Of a DNA stretch of 64,000 nucleotides, positions 18,795 to 27,298 are shown piece after piece. This DNA is from Bacteroidota bacterium (GTDB lineage Bacteria; Bacteroidota; Ignavibacteria; Kryptoniales; JAKASW01). The stretch spans positions 62,001 to 126,000 of the forward strand of contig JAJYIT010000005.1 of NCBI GenBank assembly GCA_021789975.1, given 5' to 3'. Below the pieces are notes generated by a model that was given only the letters and a program-made list of their open reading frames with translations, did no database searches and was not told the DNA's origin. Positions within the stretch are counted from its first letter, which is position 1. Every line of letters starts with the position of its first letter. A program made the translations under genes and the position numbers.

Positions 18795-19859
18795 TTACTT
18801 AAGCATTTTCCAGATGCCTGGATCTTCCTCACCCAGGACCCAGGCAGAAAAACCACGCAGATGATATTTTTGAATGAGGGTGGCTTTCGCGGCAAAGCTC
18901 TTCGCGTCCTCAATGTAGAGATACTCAAAAACTCCATCGTTATCGAGTATAGCGTAGTTGATCTTGTCCTTTTTGTCCCAGATTACATTTGCGTTGTAGC
19001 GTTCGATAAGCCCTTCAACATCTTCATAGCCCAGCGCACTGGAGGCTGAATGTGCAAAACTCCCGGAGACCGTGCTCGGAGAAGAGTCATAAGCAGTGTA
19101 CCAGTGCTCTGAATAGAGAGGGATGCCCAGAGATAATTTGCCGGGGGGTATGTATTTGAGGCAGTATTCGACCACCTTCTTAACCCAACCGTAAGCGGCG
19201 ACCGGTCCGGGAGTCGTGCGGCCCGTGTGCTCGGAGTATGTCATGATAGAAATGAAATCCACTATATCTCCGAGACGCTTTAAGTCGTAGCCGCCACGCC
19301 AGTTCTGGAACAGCCAGGCGAGATAAGCGGTATTTCCCGGATACCTTTGCGTTCTGTGAACCACTGCAAGGCTCAACTGAAAGCCTTTCTTGTGCAGAGC
19401 ATCGGCCGCCTCGCGGCACATCCGGGTGTATATGTCCTTGTCGTTCATATTGAGATTCTCAAAGTCAAACTGGATCCCGATGTATTTATTTCGGGTGCAA
19501 AGATCGACGAGTGTACCGATCATCCTGTGTACAGCCGCCGAATCGCTTAAGAGCTGGTGGAGCAAAGTCTGGTCGAAGTTCAAGTTTGTTATCAGAGGCA
19601 TGACCTTCACGTCATGGCTTTCAGCAATCTTGATCACCCTCGGATCGACTTCGCCCCACACAACTCCTTGAGCATCCACTTTATACGATTGAGGAGCAAT
19701 AACAGAAATCTCCGCTATATGATCCTCAAGACTCTTGAATGCGCTTTCGGTGTCGACGTAGTAGAAAAGCTTCTCTCCATAACTTTCCGACTGCGCGTAT
19801 GCGCTGCTTGTCAGATTAATAAAGAGTATAGCCAAAAACGAAAGTACAAGATATTTCAC
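18795..19859 (-). CDS. Secreted glycoside hydrolase family 18 protein, SleL/YaaH-like (copy 1)
   Basis: 354 residues starting at GTG 19,859 with AGGAG 6 bases upstream, and a signal peptide to about residue 22 (SSAYAQ). It forms a single TIM-barrel. The GH18 motif DxxDxDxE appears as IGIQFDFEN, so the acid Glu134 and the Asp132 two before it are kept while the first Asp positions are replaced, as in spore-cortex N-acetylglucosaminidases of the YaaH/SleL group. IMTYSEHTG supplies the barrel Tyr, and GFSAWVLGEEDPGIWK is the conserved last strand. It probably cleaves GlcNAc linkages in peptidoglycan fragments or chitin-like glycans. It follows susD by 78 bases and has three paralogues at 44.4, 45.5 and 51.6 kb. 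Confidence 0.85.
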   Translation of the reverse strand: MKYLVLSFLAILFINLTSSAYAQSESYGEKLFYYVDTESAFKSLEDHIAEISVIAPQSYKVDAQGVVWGEVDPRVIKIAESHDVKVMPLITNLNFDQTLLHQLLSDSAAVHRMIGTLVDLCTRNKYIGIQFDFENLNMNDKDIYTRMCREAADALHKKGFQLSLAVVHRTQRYPGNTAYLAWLFQNWRGGYDLKRLGDIVDFISIMTYSEHTGRTTPGPVAAYGWVKKVVEYCLKYIPPGKLSLGIPLYSEHWYTAYDSSPSTVSGSFAHSASSALGYEDVEGLIERYNANVIWDKKDKINYAILDNDGVFEYLYIEDAKSFAAKATLIQKYHLRGFSAWVLGEEDPGIWKMLK

Positions 19860-19937
19860 GATAATCTCCTCGTTTCTTCACTGCTGCTACGGCACCGACT
19901 AGTTCTACGCGAGTCTCGAAGTGCGCAGCCAAGCTTC

Positions 19938-21251
19938 TCAATCAGCTGGATCGGCCGGCGTATTCGGGTTATTTATCCTCTCCTGGAGCGGATATGGATA
20001 GTAGTTTCGATTACGTTCGACCGTGCTTGCCGGGGGACCTGGCCTTCCGAGCCGTCTGCTGTCTTCAAGCCGCATTCCCTGCAAATAGAGCTCTGCACAC
20101 CGCTCAGCATAAATCTCGGTTAGAAGCGAGCTTGCTGTCGTTGGACCGCTATAAGCCGGAAGCGATGCACCGATCCCGAACGGATCCTGTGAAGGTGTCT
20201 TCGTGCGAACAATATTGATCTCGCTGACGGCACTTGACAAGTTGCCGAGCATTACGTCCGCCTCTGCTTTAATGAGGTGGATTTCACCGGGGACATAAGC
20301 AGGGATAGGGCTGGTCGCCGTTTTAAAGAAACCCAGGAGAATATCGATCGGGTACTTGTTCGGAGTACTGAAGGCACTGTCTGCTTGCAGGTAGAAATTT
20401 ATCCTCTGGTCGCCGGCCTCGGTGAGCGGCGTGCCGAAACTGTCCTGCGCCGCATAATACTTTTCAAGGTATACTCCCCCGTAAACCGGGTTTTGGCTCA
20501 GCGTCGAATACGAGAAGACCGAAGTCGCGCCGGCGTTGACGTTGCTGGCTGCATTGATTGCATCCTGATAACGGCCGGCGAACAAGTCATACCTTGCCAG
20601 GTAGAGTTGTATTGTGTTGGCCAGATCGAAGCCGCTGCCGAGCACCTGGGATTTGAACTGAGAGGATGGAGGTGTGGCAGTGATAATCTGCTGGGCAGTG
20701 TCAAGCAGTGAAATTGCCTCGACAAAGACCTGCGAGGACGGGACGAACTTAGCGTTGCCCGATGCATCCACATCGAGTGGCGCCTGTTCAAAATCTTGCG
20801 CAAGATTTCCGAGAGCCATAGCTTTGAATAAATACGCTTCTGCCATGATGCCGCTGCGAGTGCCTGGATCAAGACTAACATTCGGAGTGTTTGTAATCAA
20901 CTGATCGGCCATCCCGATTGTCGTGTAAAGGTTGCTCCAAAGCGCGGTCACGTTTGCGTTGTTGTTAAGCAGAGAAGACTCTCCGGCTTCAAGCTCCACA
21001 AGATTTTCCAGGGTCGTGTTGATTGCAAGCTCGCGCGTAGTGACTCCGGTCGTAAGAATAATAGAGCCGAGAGCAGATGTTGAATAGAATTGTTGTAGCC
21101 CGACCGCAAGTGCCATGATTCCATCTGAGTTAGTGAGCACCTGCTGGTTTGTGGCGGCGTTAGGATCGTTTATGTTGAGGCTACAGCCAGGAATGAACAG
21201 TAATAAAGCGGCCGCCAGCGTAAAGCCGATTGAACAAATTCTTTTAGCCAT
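19938..21251 (-). CDS. SusD/RagB-type outer-membrane lipoprotein
   Basis: 437 residues; ATG at 21,251 with AAGGAGA upstream. The signal peptide ends in a lipobox FIPGC, so it is a surface lipoprotein. Features of SusD-like nutrient-binding lids are the early NINDPNAATNQQVLTNSDG segment, helical TPR-like repeats through residues 60-250, a stretch of the kind IHLIKAEADVMLGN, and the C-terminal EIYAERCAELYLQGMRLEDSRRLGRP that is strongly conserved in the family. It pairs with the SusC barrel encoded 34 bases upstream to import an oligosaccharide or glycopeptide. The neighbouring GH18 and AmiE-like enzymes suggest GlcNAc/MurNAc-containing fragments as substrate. Confidence 0.9.
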   Translation of the reverse strand: MAKRICSIGFTLAAALLLFIPGCSLNINDPNAATNQQVLTNSDGIMALAVGLQQFYSTSALGSIILTTGVTTRELAINTTLENLVELEAGESSLLNNNANVTALWSNLYTTIGMADQLITNTPNVSLDPGTRSGIMAEAYLFKAMALGNLAQDFEQAPLDVDASGNAKFVPSSQVFVEAISLLDTAQQIITATPPSSQFKSQVLGSGFDLANTIQLYLARYDLFAGRYQDAINAASNVNAGATSVFSYSTLSQNPVYGGVYLEKYYAAQDSFGTPLTEAGDQRINFYLQADSAFSTPNKYPIDILLGFFKTATSPIPAYVPGEIHLIKAEADVMLGNLSSAVSEINIVRTKTPSQDPFGIGASLPAYSGPTTASSLLTEIYAERCAELYLQGMRLEDSRRLGRPGPPASTVERNRNYYPYPLQERINNPNTPADPAD

Positions 21252-21285
21252 TTGTTTTTATCTCCTTTTCAGATCGCAGCCATTT

Positions 21286-24177
21286 CTAGAAGTGGAATGT
21301 GAGTTCTGCAGCAATGGTGATGGGTATCGGCACTTCGACGAAGTCGAAGCCGCGCGTTCCCGTCCTCTGGCCGCCGACATTTGTTTCAGGATCGTAGCCA
21401 TCGTAGCTCGTGAAAACAGCCAGGTTTCGTCCGATAAGGCTGACATCAAGACTGGATATGTCCAGTATGTCTGGATACAGTGTGTGAGTTACTGAGACTT
21501 GCTGCAATCTTACGTACGATCCGTTCTGAACCCAGTTTTGGAAAATCGAGAAGACGGCCGCGTTATATCCTTTTGGAAGGTTGCCTTCCAGCTCCTGCTG
21601 GTATCCTGCCAGAGTTCCAAATGCCGGATAGTCACCCAAGCGATCGGTGAAATTGAAAATATCCTGACCGTAGACCGCATCGAACTGTACCATCACGTCC
21701 CAATTGCGTCCGAGGTTGATTTCATTTATGAACGATCCGATCCATTTCGGGTTCGGATTGCCGATAACCTGGTTCTGTGTGGCCCTCTGTGGAATGCCGT
21801 TTACGTAAACGACGTTCCCGCTCGCATCGCGTTGGAATGCTGAGCCGTAAAAAGTCGGAAATGCCTGTCCGTCAATAGCCGCTGCTATGCCGAAGCCGGC
21901 GGGCATCAGAAATATTCCACCCGGCACATTCTTTATCTCGTTGTGGTCGGTAGAGAAAGTTATGGTAGAAGTCCACCGCACCCAGCTGTCGACCGGAATG
22001 GCTCTTACCAAAAGTTCGGTTCCCCAGTCGTCCAGGGTTCCGACGTTTGCGAGACCGCTGGAATAACCAGTAGAAGGTGAGAGACTTCTCGTGAGAAGTA
22101 AATCCGACGTTACTCTCTGATAGTATGTGAACTCAATTCCAATTCTATTCGAGATCAGGCTGAAGTCGGTACCCGCTTCCAGCTCTTTCTCTCTTTCCGG
22201 AACTATATCTGAAGCACCGAGCTGAGTACTGGGCACGAGACCGGCGATTCCTCCGTATGAGACCGGATTGTAAAGTGTAAACCTGTCATATGGACCGATG
22301 GCCGTTAGCCCGCCGGATTCACCGAATGCCGCCCTCAATCTGAAAGTGGGCATCGCAGCGCTAAGAAAGGAATTTTTCCAGAAGCCTTCCTCGGATAAAA
22401 CGTAGTCGGCACTTAACTTAGGATAGAATTGCACTCTGTTATTCACTCCAAAGATGGATGAAGCATCCACCCTTCCGGCCGCTGTTACGTATAGCCTGTG
22501 CAAAAATCCCAACGTCTCCATTGCGTATGCTCCGTAGAGCGCCCACTTGCTATCCAACTGGCGCAGCGTTTGCGTGGCGCCTGCGGGTACTATTTGGGCA
22601 ATCGGCGAGAGCTGAGTCGCAGCTCCGCTGAATAAAGTGGAAGTCTCGTAGAGAAGCTGTCCGCCGATTGCTGTAGTAGATCGGAGCGACGGTGCGATTT
22701 CCGTTTTGTAAGACGCGTTGATATCATTTTCAAGATGCAGGAAGTCCAGCTCGCCTCTTTGTGCGAAACCCTGGGAGTAACCGGGTGCGGATGTTCCAAT
22801 AGGGATAAAGGCATTGGCTTGCTGCGTGTAAGTGTCGAAGCCAAGCGTATAGTTTATGTTGAGGCCCGGAATAGGGTCGGCAATCAGACGCGTGCTTCCA
22901 AGAAGGCGGCTCACCTGCTGCGTGAACTTATAGAGGTTGATAGCTTCGACAGGATTAACTAAAGTCCCTTTATGAGGGTATACACCGTTGACCGGTTCGG
23001 GATTGTATGTATTGGGACCAAAAATAAATCCGGTAAGAACTCCCCATGCAGAGGTCAGACCACCATTGGGAAGATCCTGAGCGCTGCTATTGGTGTACAT
23101 TGCATTGACAGACAGAGTGAGCCAATTCGCTAAAACCTGGTCGAGACCCAGATTCACATTTCCTCGCTCATAGTCTTCGTTCCGGATAATCCCCTGGTTT
23201 CCAAGATAGGATGTGGAGACAATGTACCTCGTGCCGCCGCTCCCACCTGAGATCTGCAAATTTTCCGTCGTGCCTACAGCTCGTCTAAAAATATCATTCT
23301 GCCAGTTGTAGCGTTGGACCGGAGTCCCGGTCGCCGTGTAAGGATACATATTTACGGGCAGAGTTCTTCGTACTGCGTTCATGTTCACCCCTGCCGACAA
23401 GGTAACCCTCGGTCCGCCGGGTTCCCCCTGCTTCGTGAAGATCTGCACTACGCCATTGTTGGCAAGCGAGCCGTAAAGGGCTGCCGCTGCGGCTCCCTTC
23501 ACAACCTCGATATGGTCTATCATATGGGGATCAAGATCCGTCAACCTGTTTTCGGCTCCGCCACCGAGGTCTATCAGGATTGGAGAGTCGTTGTTGACAA
23601 TGACTCCATCGACAACGTACAGCGGATCTGCACTGCCCAATACCGTGCTAGTCCCGCGGAGTCGCACACTGACTCCCCCGTCCGGGGCACCGGAATTTGC
23701 CTCCACCAATGCTCCGGGGATTTTTCCGGCGAGTTCCTGGTCTACAGAAGTCGCGCCGGAGTATTGCAATTGCTGTGCACTCAAAGTCGAAATCGCGTTA
23801 CCTAGTTCACGTTTCTCAGTCGCCACTGCCGTTCCGGTAACGACCACCTCGCTCAATCCTAGTGCGTTCGGCTTCATCGCAAAGTCGATAGTCACGGTCT
23901 CGCCGGATCTTACAGTGACTTTATGGGCGACTTGTGAATATCCTATGTAGCGGGCCACAATGCTATAGGTTCCGGCGGGAACATTCTCGATTTGGTATTT
24001 GCCCGACAAGTCGGAGGCGGCCCCCATGTGGGTTCCTTCCAGCAGGACCGTCACCCCGACCAGTTTTTCATGTGTTCGTGCATCTGTTGCGGTACCTTTG
24101 ATGGCACCGGTCTCAGATGCAAAAGAAATTGTTGAAGCAATAAGACAGATAGAAAAAAACGTCAACAAGAATCTCAT
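21286..24177 (-). CDS. SusC/RagA-type TonB-dependent transporter
   Basis: 963 residues with signal peptide 1-20, then a carboxypeptidase-regulatory-like domain (GAIKGTATDARTHEKLVGVTVLLEG, about 24-110) and a plug domain with SEVVVTGTAVA (TonB-box region), ADPLYVVDGVIVN and IEVVKGAAAAALYGSLANNGVV. A 22-strand barrel ends in the aromatic C-terminal signal AELTFHF. The DPLYVVDG and SLANNG-type motifs are SusC signatures. ATG at 24,177 follows GAGGAG by 9 bases. It is the first gene of the five-gene operon down to 16,456. Energy would come from a TonB system not encoded nearby. Confidence 0.92.
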   Translation of the reverse strand: MRFLLTFFSICLIASTISFASETGAIKGTATDARTHEKLVGVTVLLEGTHMGAASDLSGKYQIENVPAGTYSIVARYIGYSQVAHKVTVRSGETVTIDFAMKPNALGLSEVVVTGTAVATEKRELGNAISTLSAQQLQYSGATSVDQELAGKIPGALVEANSGAPDGGVSVRLRGTSTVLGSADPLYVVDGVIVNNDSPILIDLGGGAENRLTDLDPHMIDHIEVVKGAAAAALYGSLANNGVVQIFTKQGEPGGPRVTLSAGVNMNAVRRTLPVNMYPYTATGTPVQRYNWQNDIFRRAVGTTENLQISGGSGGTRYIVSTSYLGNQGIIRNEDYERGNVNLGLDQVLANWLTLSVNAMYTNSSAQDLPNGGLTSAWGVLTGFIFGPNTYNPEPVNGVYPHKGTLVNPVEAINLYKFTQQVSRLLGSTRLIADPIPGLNINYTLGFDTYTQQANAFIPIGTSAPGYSQGFAQRGELDFLHLENDINASYKTEIAPSLRSTTAIGGQLLYETSTLFSGAATQLSPIAQIVPAGATQTLRQLDSKWALYGAYAMETLGFLHRLYVTAAGRVDASSIFGVNNRVQFYPKLSADYVLSEEGFWKNSFLSAAMPTFRLRAAFGESGGLTAIGPYDRFTLYNPVSYGGIAGLVPSTQLGASDIVPEREKELEAGTDFSLISNRIGIEFTYYQRVTSDLLLTRSLSPSTGYSSGLANVGTLDDWGTELLVRAIPVDSWVRWTSTITFSTDHNEIKNVPGGIFLMPAGFGIAAAIDGQAFPTFYGSAFQRDASGNVVYVNGIPQRATQNQVIGNPNPKWIGSFINEINLGRNWDVMVQFDAVYGQDIFNFTDRLGDYPAFGTLAGYQQELEGNLPKGYNAAVFSIFQNWVQNGSYVRLQQVSVTHTLYPDILDISSLDVSLIGRNLAVFTSYDGYDPETNVGGQRTGTRGFDFVEVPIPITIAAELTFHF

Positions 24178-24426
24178 GTTAGCTATACTCCTCTCGCGAG
24201 TTTAGCGTTCGTGTTGGGAATGAATTGTTTGGGGGATTCCCTAAGAGGGATGCAACCAGTAAGTTCTACTCGATCTTTATCTCCATGATTTAGGTAAACT
24301 GAGTATAGGATTTAATTCACTCAAAGTCAAGAATCGAGCACCAGAGCATGTTAAGTTCTGGAATTGTTCCTAGTCTGTGTTTTAGTGTAGTGTCCATCAA
24401 GAACTGATGTAAGCAGAGAAGAAACA
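24178..24426 (-). promoter_or_regulatory. Leader/promoter region of the susC operon
   Basis: These 249 bases precede the first gene of the minus-strand operon and hold no gene, so the operon promoter must lie here or just beyond. The segment is AT-richer than its neighbours. I cannot point to a defined promoter box or operator with confidence. Confidence 0.35.
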
Positions 24427-24759
24427 TTGGAATCATGTCCCTCGGAGGGGAACATGGCACATTTTAGTTCGACAATCGATCGTCATAGACTTGGAATGAT
24501 GAATTTGGTTTTCGCTGATCAATATCCACATGCTGCAACAGCTAGATCAAGAGAGTGTCGTAAGGCAACCAAAATGAACTGCCATTATCATTCACACAGC
24601 CGCCCTCACGCATTCCCTTGACATCTTCCGATGGCTGATGTCAGCCTGTACTTTATCCAGAAGATGCTGGTACACCGGTCGATAGAGACGACAACCAGGA
24701 TATACGCTCACTTGCAACCCGAGCCATTGTTGAATGCGGTGAAGGCGCTAAAGTACTGA
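24427..24759 (+). pseudogene. Relic of a tyrosine recombinase C-terminus
   Basis: One frame reads YPHAATARSRECRK, then HSRPHAFP, a TGA at 24,619-24,621, then HLPMADVSLYFIQKMLVHRS, TTTRIYAHLQPEPLLNAVKALKY and TGA at 24,757-24,759. It aligns without gaps over most of its length to the end of the intact integrase at 54,764-55,795 (YPGTANKKFRKYC, HTLRHTFASHL, LYFIQKILGHQS, TTTRIYAHLQPEPL). The His-x2-Arg active-site motif is degraded (HSRPHAF for HTLRHTF), and a stop interrupts the frame. The sequence differs enough from the intact gene to be an older, related element rather than a recent duplicate. Confidence 0.85.
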
Positions 24760-24824
24760 AGCGTATCGCCATACAATCGCAACGGGACTTATTCAAGGAT
24801 AGTCGAACGAGGCAGGGCCACAAG

Positions 24825-24858
24825 AAATCCCGCAATCTATGATGCATTGCGGGATTTT
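24825..24858. terminator. Hairpin shared with the intact integrase/tRNA junction (left copy)
   Basis: Arms aaatcccgcaat (24,825-24,836) and attgcgggattt (24,846-24,857) form a perfect 12-bp stem with a T-run on the plus side and an A-run on the other, so it can terminate in both directions. The same hairpin, with a slightly different loop, lies between the intact integrase and tRNA-Lys at 55,896-55,930. Confidence 0.8.
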
Positions 24859-24861
24859 GGT

Positions 24862-24938
24862 GTGAGGCCGGTTGGGATCTCCACCAAAGGCGGATGCGCC
24901 CATGGCGCAGAACCAACGACCCTCTGCTTAAAAGGCAG
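24862..24938 (-). pseudogene. Disrupted partial copy of tRNA-Lys
   Basis: Bases 24,862-24,878 and 24,911-24,938 match the 3' two-thirds of the intact tRNA-Lys(UUU) at 55,935-56,006: acceptor 3' strand, T-stem, variable region and the anticodon arm with ttaaaaggcag. Between the two blocks a 32-base segment (24,879-24,910) replaces two bases in the T-loop. The insert holds a tgcgcc/ggcgca hairpin and resembles an REP-type palindrome. The D-arm and the 5' acceptor strand are absent. It cannot fold as a tRNA and is best read as an old attachment-site copy. Confidence 0.8.
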
Positions 24939-24945
24939 GACCAAG

Positions 24946-25209
24946 CCTAATGCATGAAGTGAAATCGATGATTTTAAGAGAGTTTCGCGTCTTTCGTGGT
25001 ACTGAGAGGTATACTTTTGTATGAAAGTGTGTCAAAGGTGTGGGGTATATGTGGAAGAATTTTGGGTGCATCTTTGGATCTTTTCCTCTGCAAATTCAGA
25101 GTTTGTACGGTAAAATTGGACCCCATGCGTCAGCCATGGCTCGAAGAGTATCGCAGTTTCTTGCCGCTCTCTATGTTACTTGTGAACTAGGATCGGACAA
25201 AAATGGATA
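24946..25209. other. Gene-free region with interspersed repeat and integrase-linked repeat
   Basis: It contains gcgtctttcgtgg (also near 1,070) and the 23-base segment 25,036-25,058 that is identical to one just downstream of the intact integrase. No gene is supported. Confidence 0.45.
25036..25058 (+). repeat. 23-base repeat shared with the region after the intact integrase
   Basis: Identical to 55,835-55,857, which lies 40 bases after the integrase stop. The core is gtggggtatatgtgg. In the right copy the order is integrase, repeat, hairpin, tRNA. On the left it is integrase relic, hairpin, tRNA relic, repeat. It may mark a second integration event or a piece of an attP site. Confidence 0.6.
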
Positions 25210-25482
25210 CTACGCAGCATGCTGCAAACTCTGGCGCGCATCATAGATGTCACATGCCACCTGAAGGTTCATCCAGAACTCAGGGGAGTTTCCGAACACG
25301 CGGGATAGAAGGAGTGCGGTCTCCGCAGTCATGTCGCGTTTGCCATTGATCAGCGTGTTCACCCTCTGGATTGGGACATTCATCCGGCGGGCGAGCTCCA
25401 CCTGACTCATGTCGTTGGGTTTCAAAAACTCTTCCAGAAGTATTTCTCCAGGATGAGATGGCTTTCGATTTTTCGGTATCAT
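25210..25482 (-). CDS. higA: HigA-type antitoxin (XRE family)
   Basis: 90 residues. HPGEILLEEFLKP at the N-terminus and a helix-turn-helix with MSQVELARRMNVPIQRVNTLINGKR and MTAETALLLSRVFGNSPEFWMNLQ are diagnostic of the HigA addiction-module antitoxins. It binds its own promoter and neutralises HigB. As usual in higBA modules, the toxin gene lies upstream, ending 10 bases before this start. Its place next to the integrase relic suits a stabilisation module of the island. Confidence 0.92.
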   Translation of the reverse strand: MIPKNRKPSHPGEILLEEFLKPNDMSQVELARRMNVPIQRVNTLINGKRDMTAETALLLSRVFGNSPEFWMNLQVACDIYDARQSLQHAA

Positions 25483-25492
25483 ATGCTGATCC

Positions 25493-25783
25493 TTAATGAT
25501 AATCTGTTATCAAAACGTGGTTCGCAACGCCGTCAGCCCACCTGAAGACTAAGCGGAACTGGTCATTTATACGGATGGAATAATAGCCGGTCAAACGTCC
25601 TTTCAGAGTTTCAAGTCTGTTTCCGCGAGGGACGCGTAAGTCCGCAAGTTGATGAGTTGCTTCAATCATATCTAGCTTCCGCTGTGCAACATTCCAGATC
25701 GGTCGTGGAATACGCCGCGCAGGCTTAGTATCGAGTCCGTCATAAATATCCGCAGTTGTCTGATCAGCGAAACTGGAAATCAC
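25493..25783 (-). CDS. higB: HigB-type toxin (RelE superfamily mRNA interferase)
   Basis: 96 residues. The pattern ISSFADQTTADIYDG at the N-terminus, PRGNRLETLKGRLTGYYSIRINDQFRLVFRW in the middle, and the C-terminal ITDYH is typical of HigB/RelE toxins that cleave mRNA on the ribosome. The basic and aromatic residues around GYYSIRINDQFR form the usual active-site face. It is complete and in operon with higA, so the pair may be functional. Confidence 0.92.
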   Translation of the reverse strand: MISSFADQTTADIYDGLDTKPARRIPRPIWNVAQRKLDMIEATHQLADLRVPRGNRLETLKGRLTGYYSIRINDQFRLVFRWADGVANHVLITDYH

Positions 25784-25882
25784 CAGTCAATTTAACGATT
25801 TAACACCATACGTGCAAGCAAGAAACAGAATCAACGCACTGATCCCAAGAAGGCAGGACCAGCCAGGGTTCTCTCGCCGATA

Positions 25883-26160
25883 TCATGCGTCAAAAGTACT
25901 CAGTGGTAAAGCGAGAGCAATATTATATTCAAGTAATTGCTCTGAGGCGCCGCCGTGCTTCTGCTGGTTGTGTGTAGCAATTCGTTCCTGACGGCTCATC
26001 AGATACAAGTTAGCGAGGAACTCCTCAGAGTGTTCCGGCTTATCGAACTTGCAGCTGATCTCGATGCCTTCAACCTCTTAAGGAACAATGAAAGTCCTGG
26101 AATCTTTCCGGAAAGCATACCGTGGGATCCACCCGCCCTTTTAAAGGTATAGGGAAATGA
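25883..26160 (-). pseudogene. Frameshifted small gene of the mobile module, unknown family
   Basis: On the minus strand one frame ending at the stop 25,883-25,885 reads IEISCKFDKPEHSEEFLANLYLMSRQERIATHNQQKHGG, with protein-like composition. It is closed upstream by TAA near 26,080. A neighbouring frame upstream reads SIHFPIPLKGRVDPTVCF and would join after one frameshift at that place. I do not recognise the family. The orientation matches the other small genes from 26.3 to 28.07 kb. Confidence 0.4.
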
Positions 26161-26239
26161 ATAGATTTTCCACAAACCTTTACAAAACTGCAGCACTTCA
26201 GTCAGAATATCAAGAGGAGGTGCCGTTCTCAAGAATTTC

Positions 26240-26268
26240 CCCGCCTCAGTCTGGTTGACTGAGGCGGG
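26240..26268 (-). terminator. Strong hairpin, likely terminator of the small mobile-element genes
   Basis: Arms cccgcctcagtc (26,240-26,251) and gactgaggcggg (26,257-26,268) form a perfect 12-bp stem with a 5-base loop. It lies 30 bases after the stop of the minus-strand gene 26,299-26,646. The minus-strand side is followed by a short mixed T run, so termination in that direction is plausible. Confidence 0.65.
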
Positions 26269-26298
26269 CTTCTTGGGAGGCAAGCTGGTGGGTAAGGT

Positions 26299-26646
26299 CT
26301 AAGTCGTCTCGCCATTGAGAATGCGAACAACGAGGAAAGGGGTCTGGTGAACGATGATGCCTGCTTTCTTAGCCACTCGCAGCTGCTCTTCGAGGTGCTT
26401 GATCTTCTGGAGTTCATCGGAGTCGTACTCTCGTTGCGGGCGGTAGGAAACGTAGACGTCGTTAGCGACGAAACGGCCGGACGTAGCATGGGCGACACCG
26501 GTAAGGTAATCGAACGCATCGTCCTTGATCGACTGCTCTTCCTGTTCCAGAAGGTTTTTCTGATGCTTGATTTAGATAATCCTCTCAAAGGCCTTCTGGA
26601 GCCTTGTTTCAGTATCCACTTCCTGGATGATTGTTTCGGATTCCAT
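26299..26646 (-). pseudogene. Small coiled-coil protein gene interrupted by an in-frame TAA
   Basis: The ATG at 26,646 lies 8 bases after AAGGAG. The frame reads ESETIIQEVDTETRLQKAFERII, then TAA at 26,572-26,574, then continues in the same frame as KNLLEQEEQSIKDDAFDYLTGV, YDSDELQKIKHLEEQLRVAKKAG and ends at TAG 26,299-26,301. The downstream part looks fully coding and has no start of its own, so the gene has a single nonsense lesion near codon 25. The family is unknown; the helical, charged composition resembles small phage or plasmid proteins. Confidence 0.5.
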
Positions 26647-26720
26647 GATCATTTCTCCTTATGATTGCAGGGTACGCCGGATTCCAACGGCGTACCCTGG
26701 GTTATCAGTTCCGTTCATCT

Positions 26721-27224
26721 TTATGCCGTCCGGTTGATGAAGAGAGTAAGGGCCAGCTTGATGATGTCCTGCGTAGAGAATCTAGCGGAGTCAACCTGCT
26801 CCGTGATCTGGACAGCATCCTTCAGGCACCTCAGGAGCTCTTCCCGATCGCTCTCACCGTAACCAGAGTCTGCGGCCGGGATTTCCATCCGCAGAGGGTC
26901 CTTCGGAAACGGTGGAGCGCTTGACGGGCCTTGTGCGCTCGCCTTACCCTCGTTCTTAGGAATTTCCTTAACCTCAGTAGCCTTCGGCACAGTGGCGGCA
27001 GGCCTGGTGGAACCATTTGCCGGGGTGACTTTGGAAACTTCGTTGATGAAGTTCTTCGAGGAATTGAACTCAATCAGATCGCCTTCATGGAGAACGGGAA
27101 CGTTCGACATGAACTTGCTGAAGTTGAACCACTCACCGTTGACCTTGATGCCCTTGCCGTTCACTCTCTCGATTGTTCCACTGACCGGAACTTTCGAGGT
27201 TTTCTTTTCGATCTGCTGTACCAT
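26721..27224 (-). CDS. Hypothetical protein of the mobile module
   Basis: 167 residues, no signal peptide. The N-terminal 75 residues look like an OB-fold or small beta-barrel (GTIERVNGKGIKVNGEWFNFSKF, LHEGDLIEFNSSKNFINEV). A linker rich in Pro, Ala and Ser follows, then a helical C-terminus (SDREELLRCLKDAVQITEQV). This layout of an OB-like domain plus tail recalls single-strand nucleic-acid-binding proteins of phages, but no family-defining motif is visible. It is in line with the other minus-strand small genes between 25.9 and 28.07 kb and is the only one of them free of visible lesions besides 27,790-28,068. Confidence 0.55.
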   Translation of the reverse strand: MVQQIEKKTSKVPVSGTIERVNGKGIKVNGEWFNFSKFMSNVPVLHEGDLIEFNSSKNFINEVSKVTPANGSTRPAATVPKATEVKEIPKNEGKASAQGPSSAPPFPKDPLRMEIPAADSGYGESDREELLRCLKDAVQITEQVDSARFSTQDIIKLALTLFINRTA

Positions 27225-27298
27225 GACAGCCTCCTATCGCTTTTGTTTGACTAAAGTTGGGCAGCTAACTATCTGCCGCTACCTTACTATGCAAAAAT

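Noticed and set aside
18779..18937. N-terminal extension of the AmiE-like open frame at 17,456
   Set aside because: It overlaps the end of the GH18 gene in another frame and precedes a proper signal peptide beginning at 18,778.
25999..26283. A 94-residue minus-strand open frame
   Set aside because: It spans the 12-bp terminator-like hairpin and its translation is Ser/Arg-rich without pattern, while neighbouring frames carry protein-like sequence.
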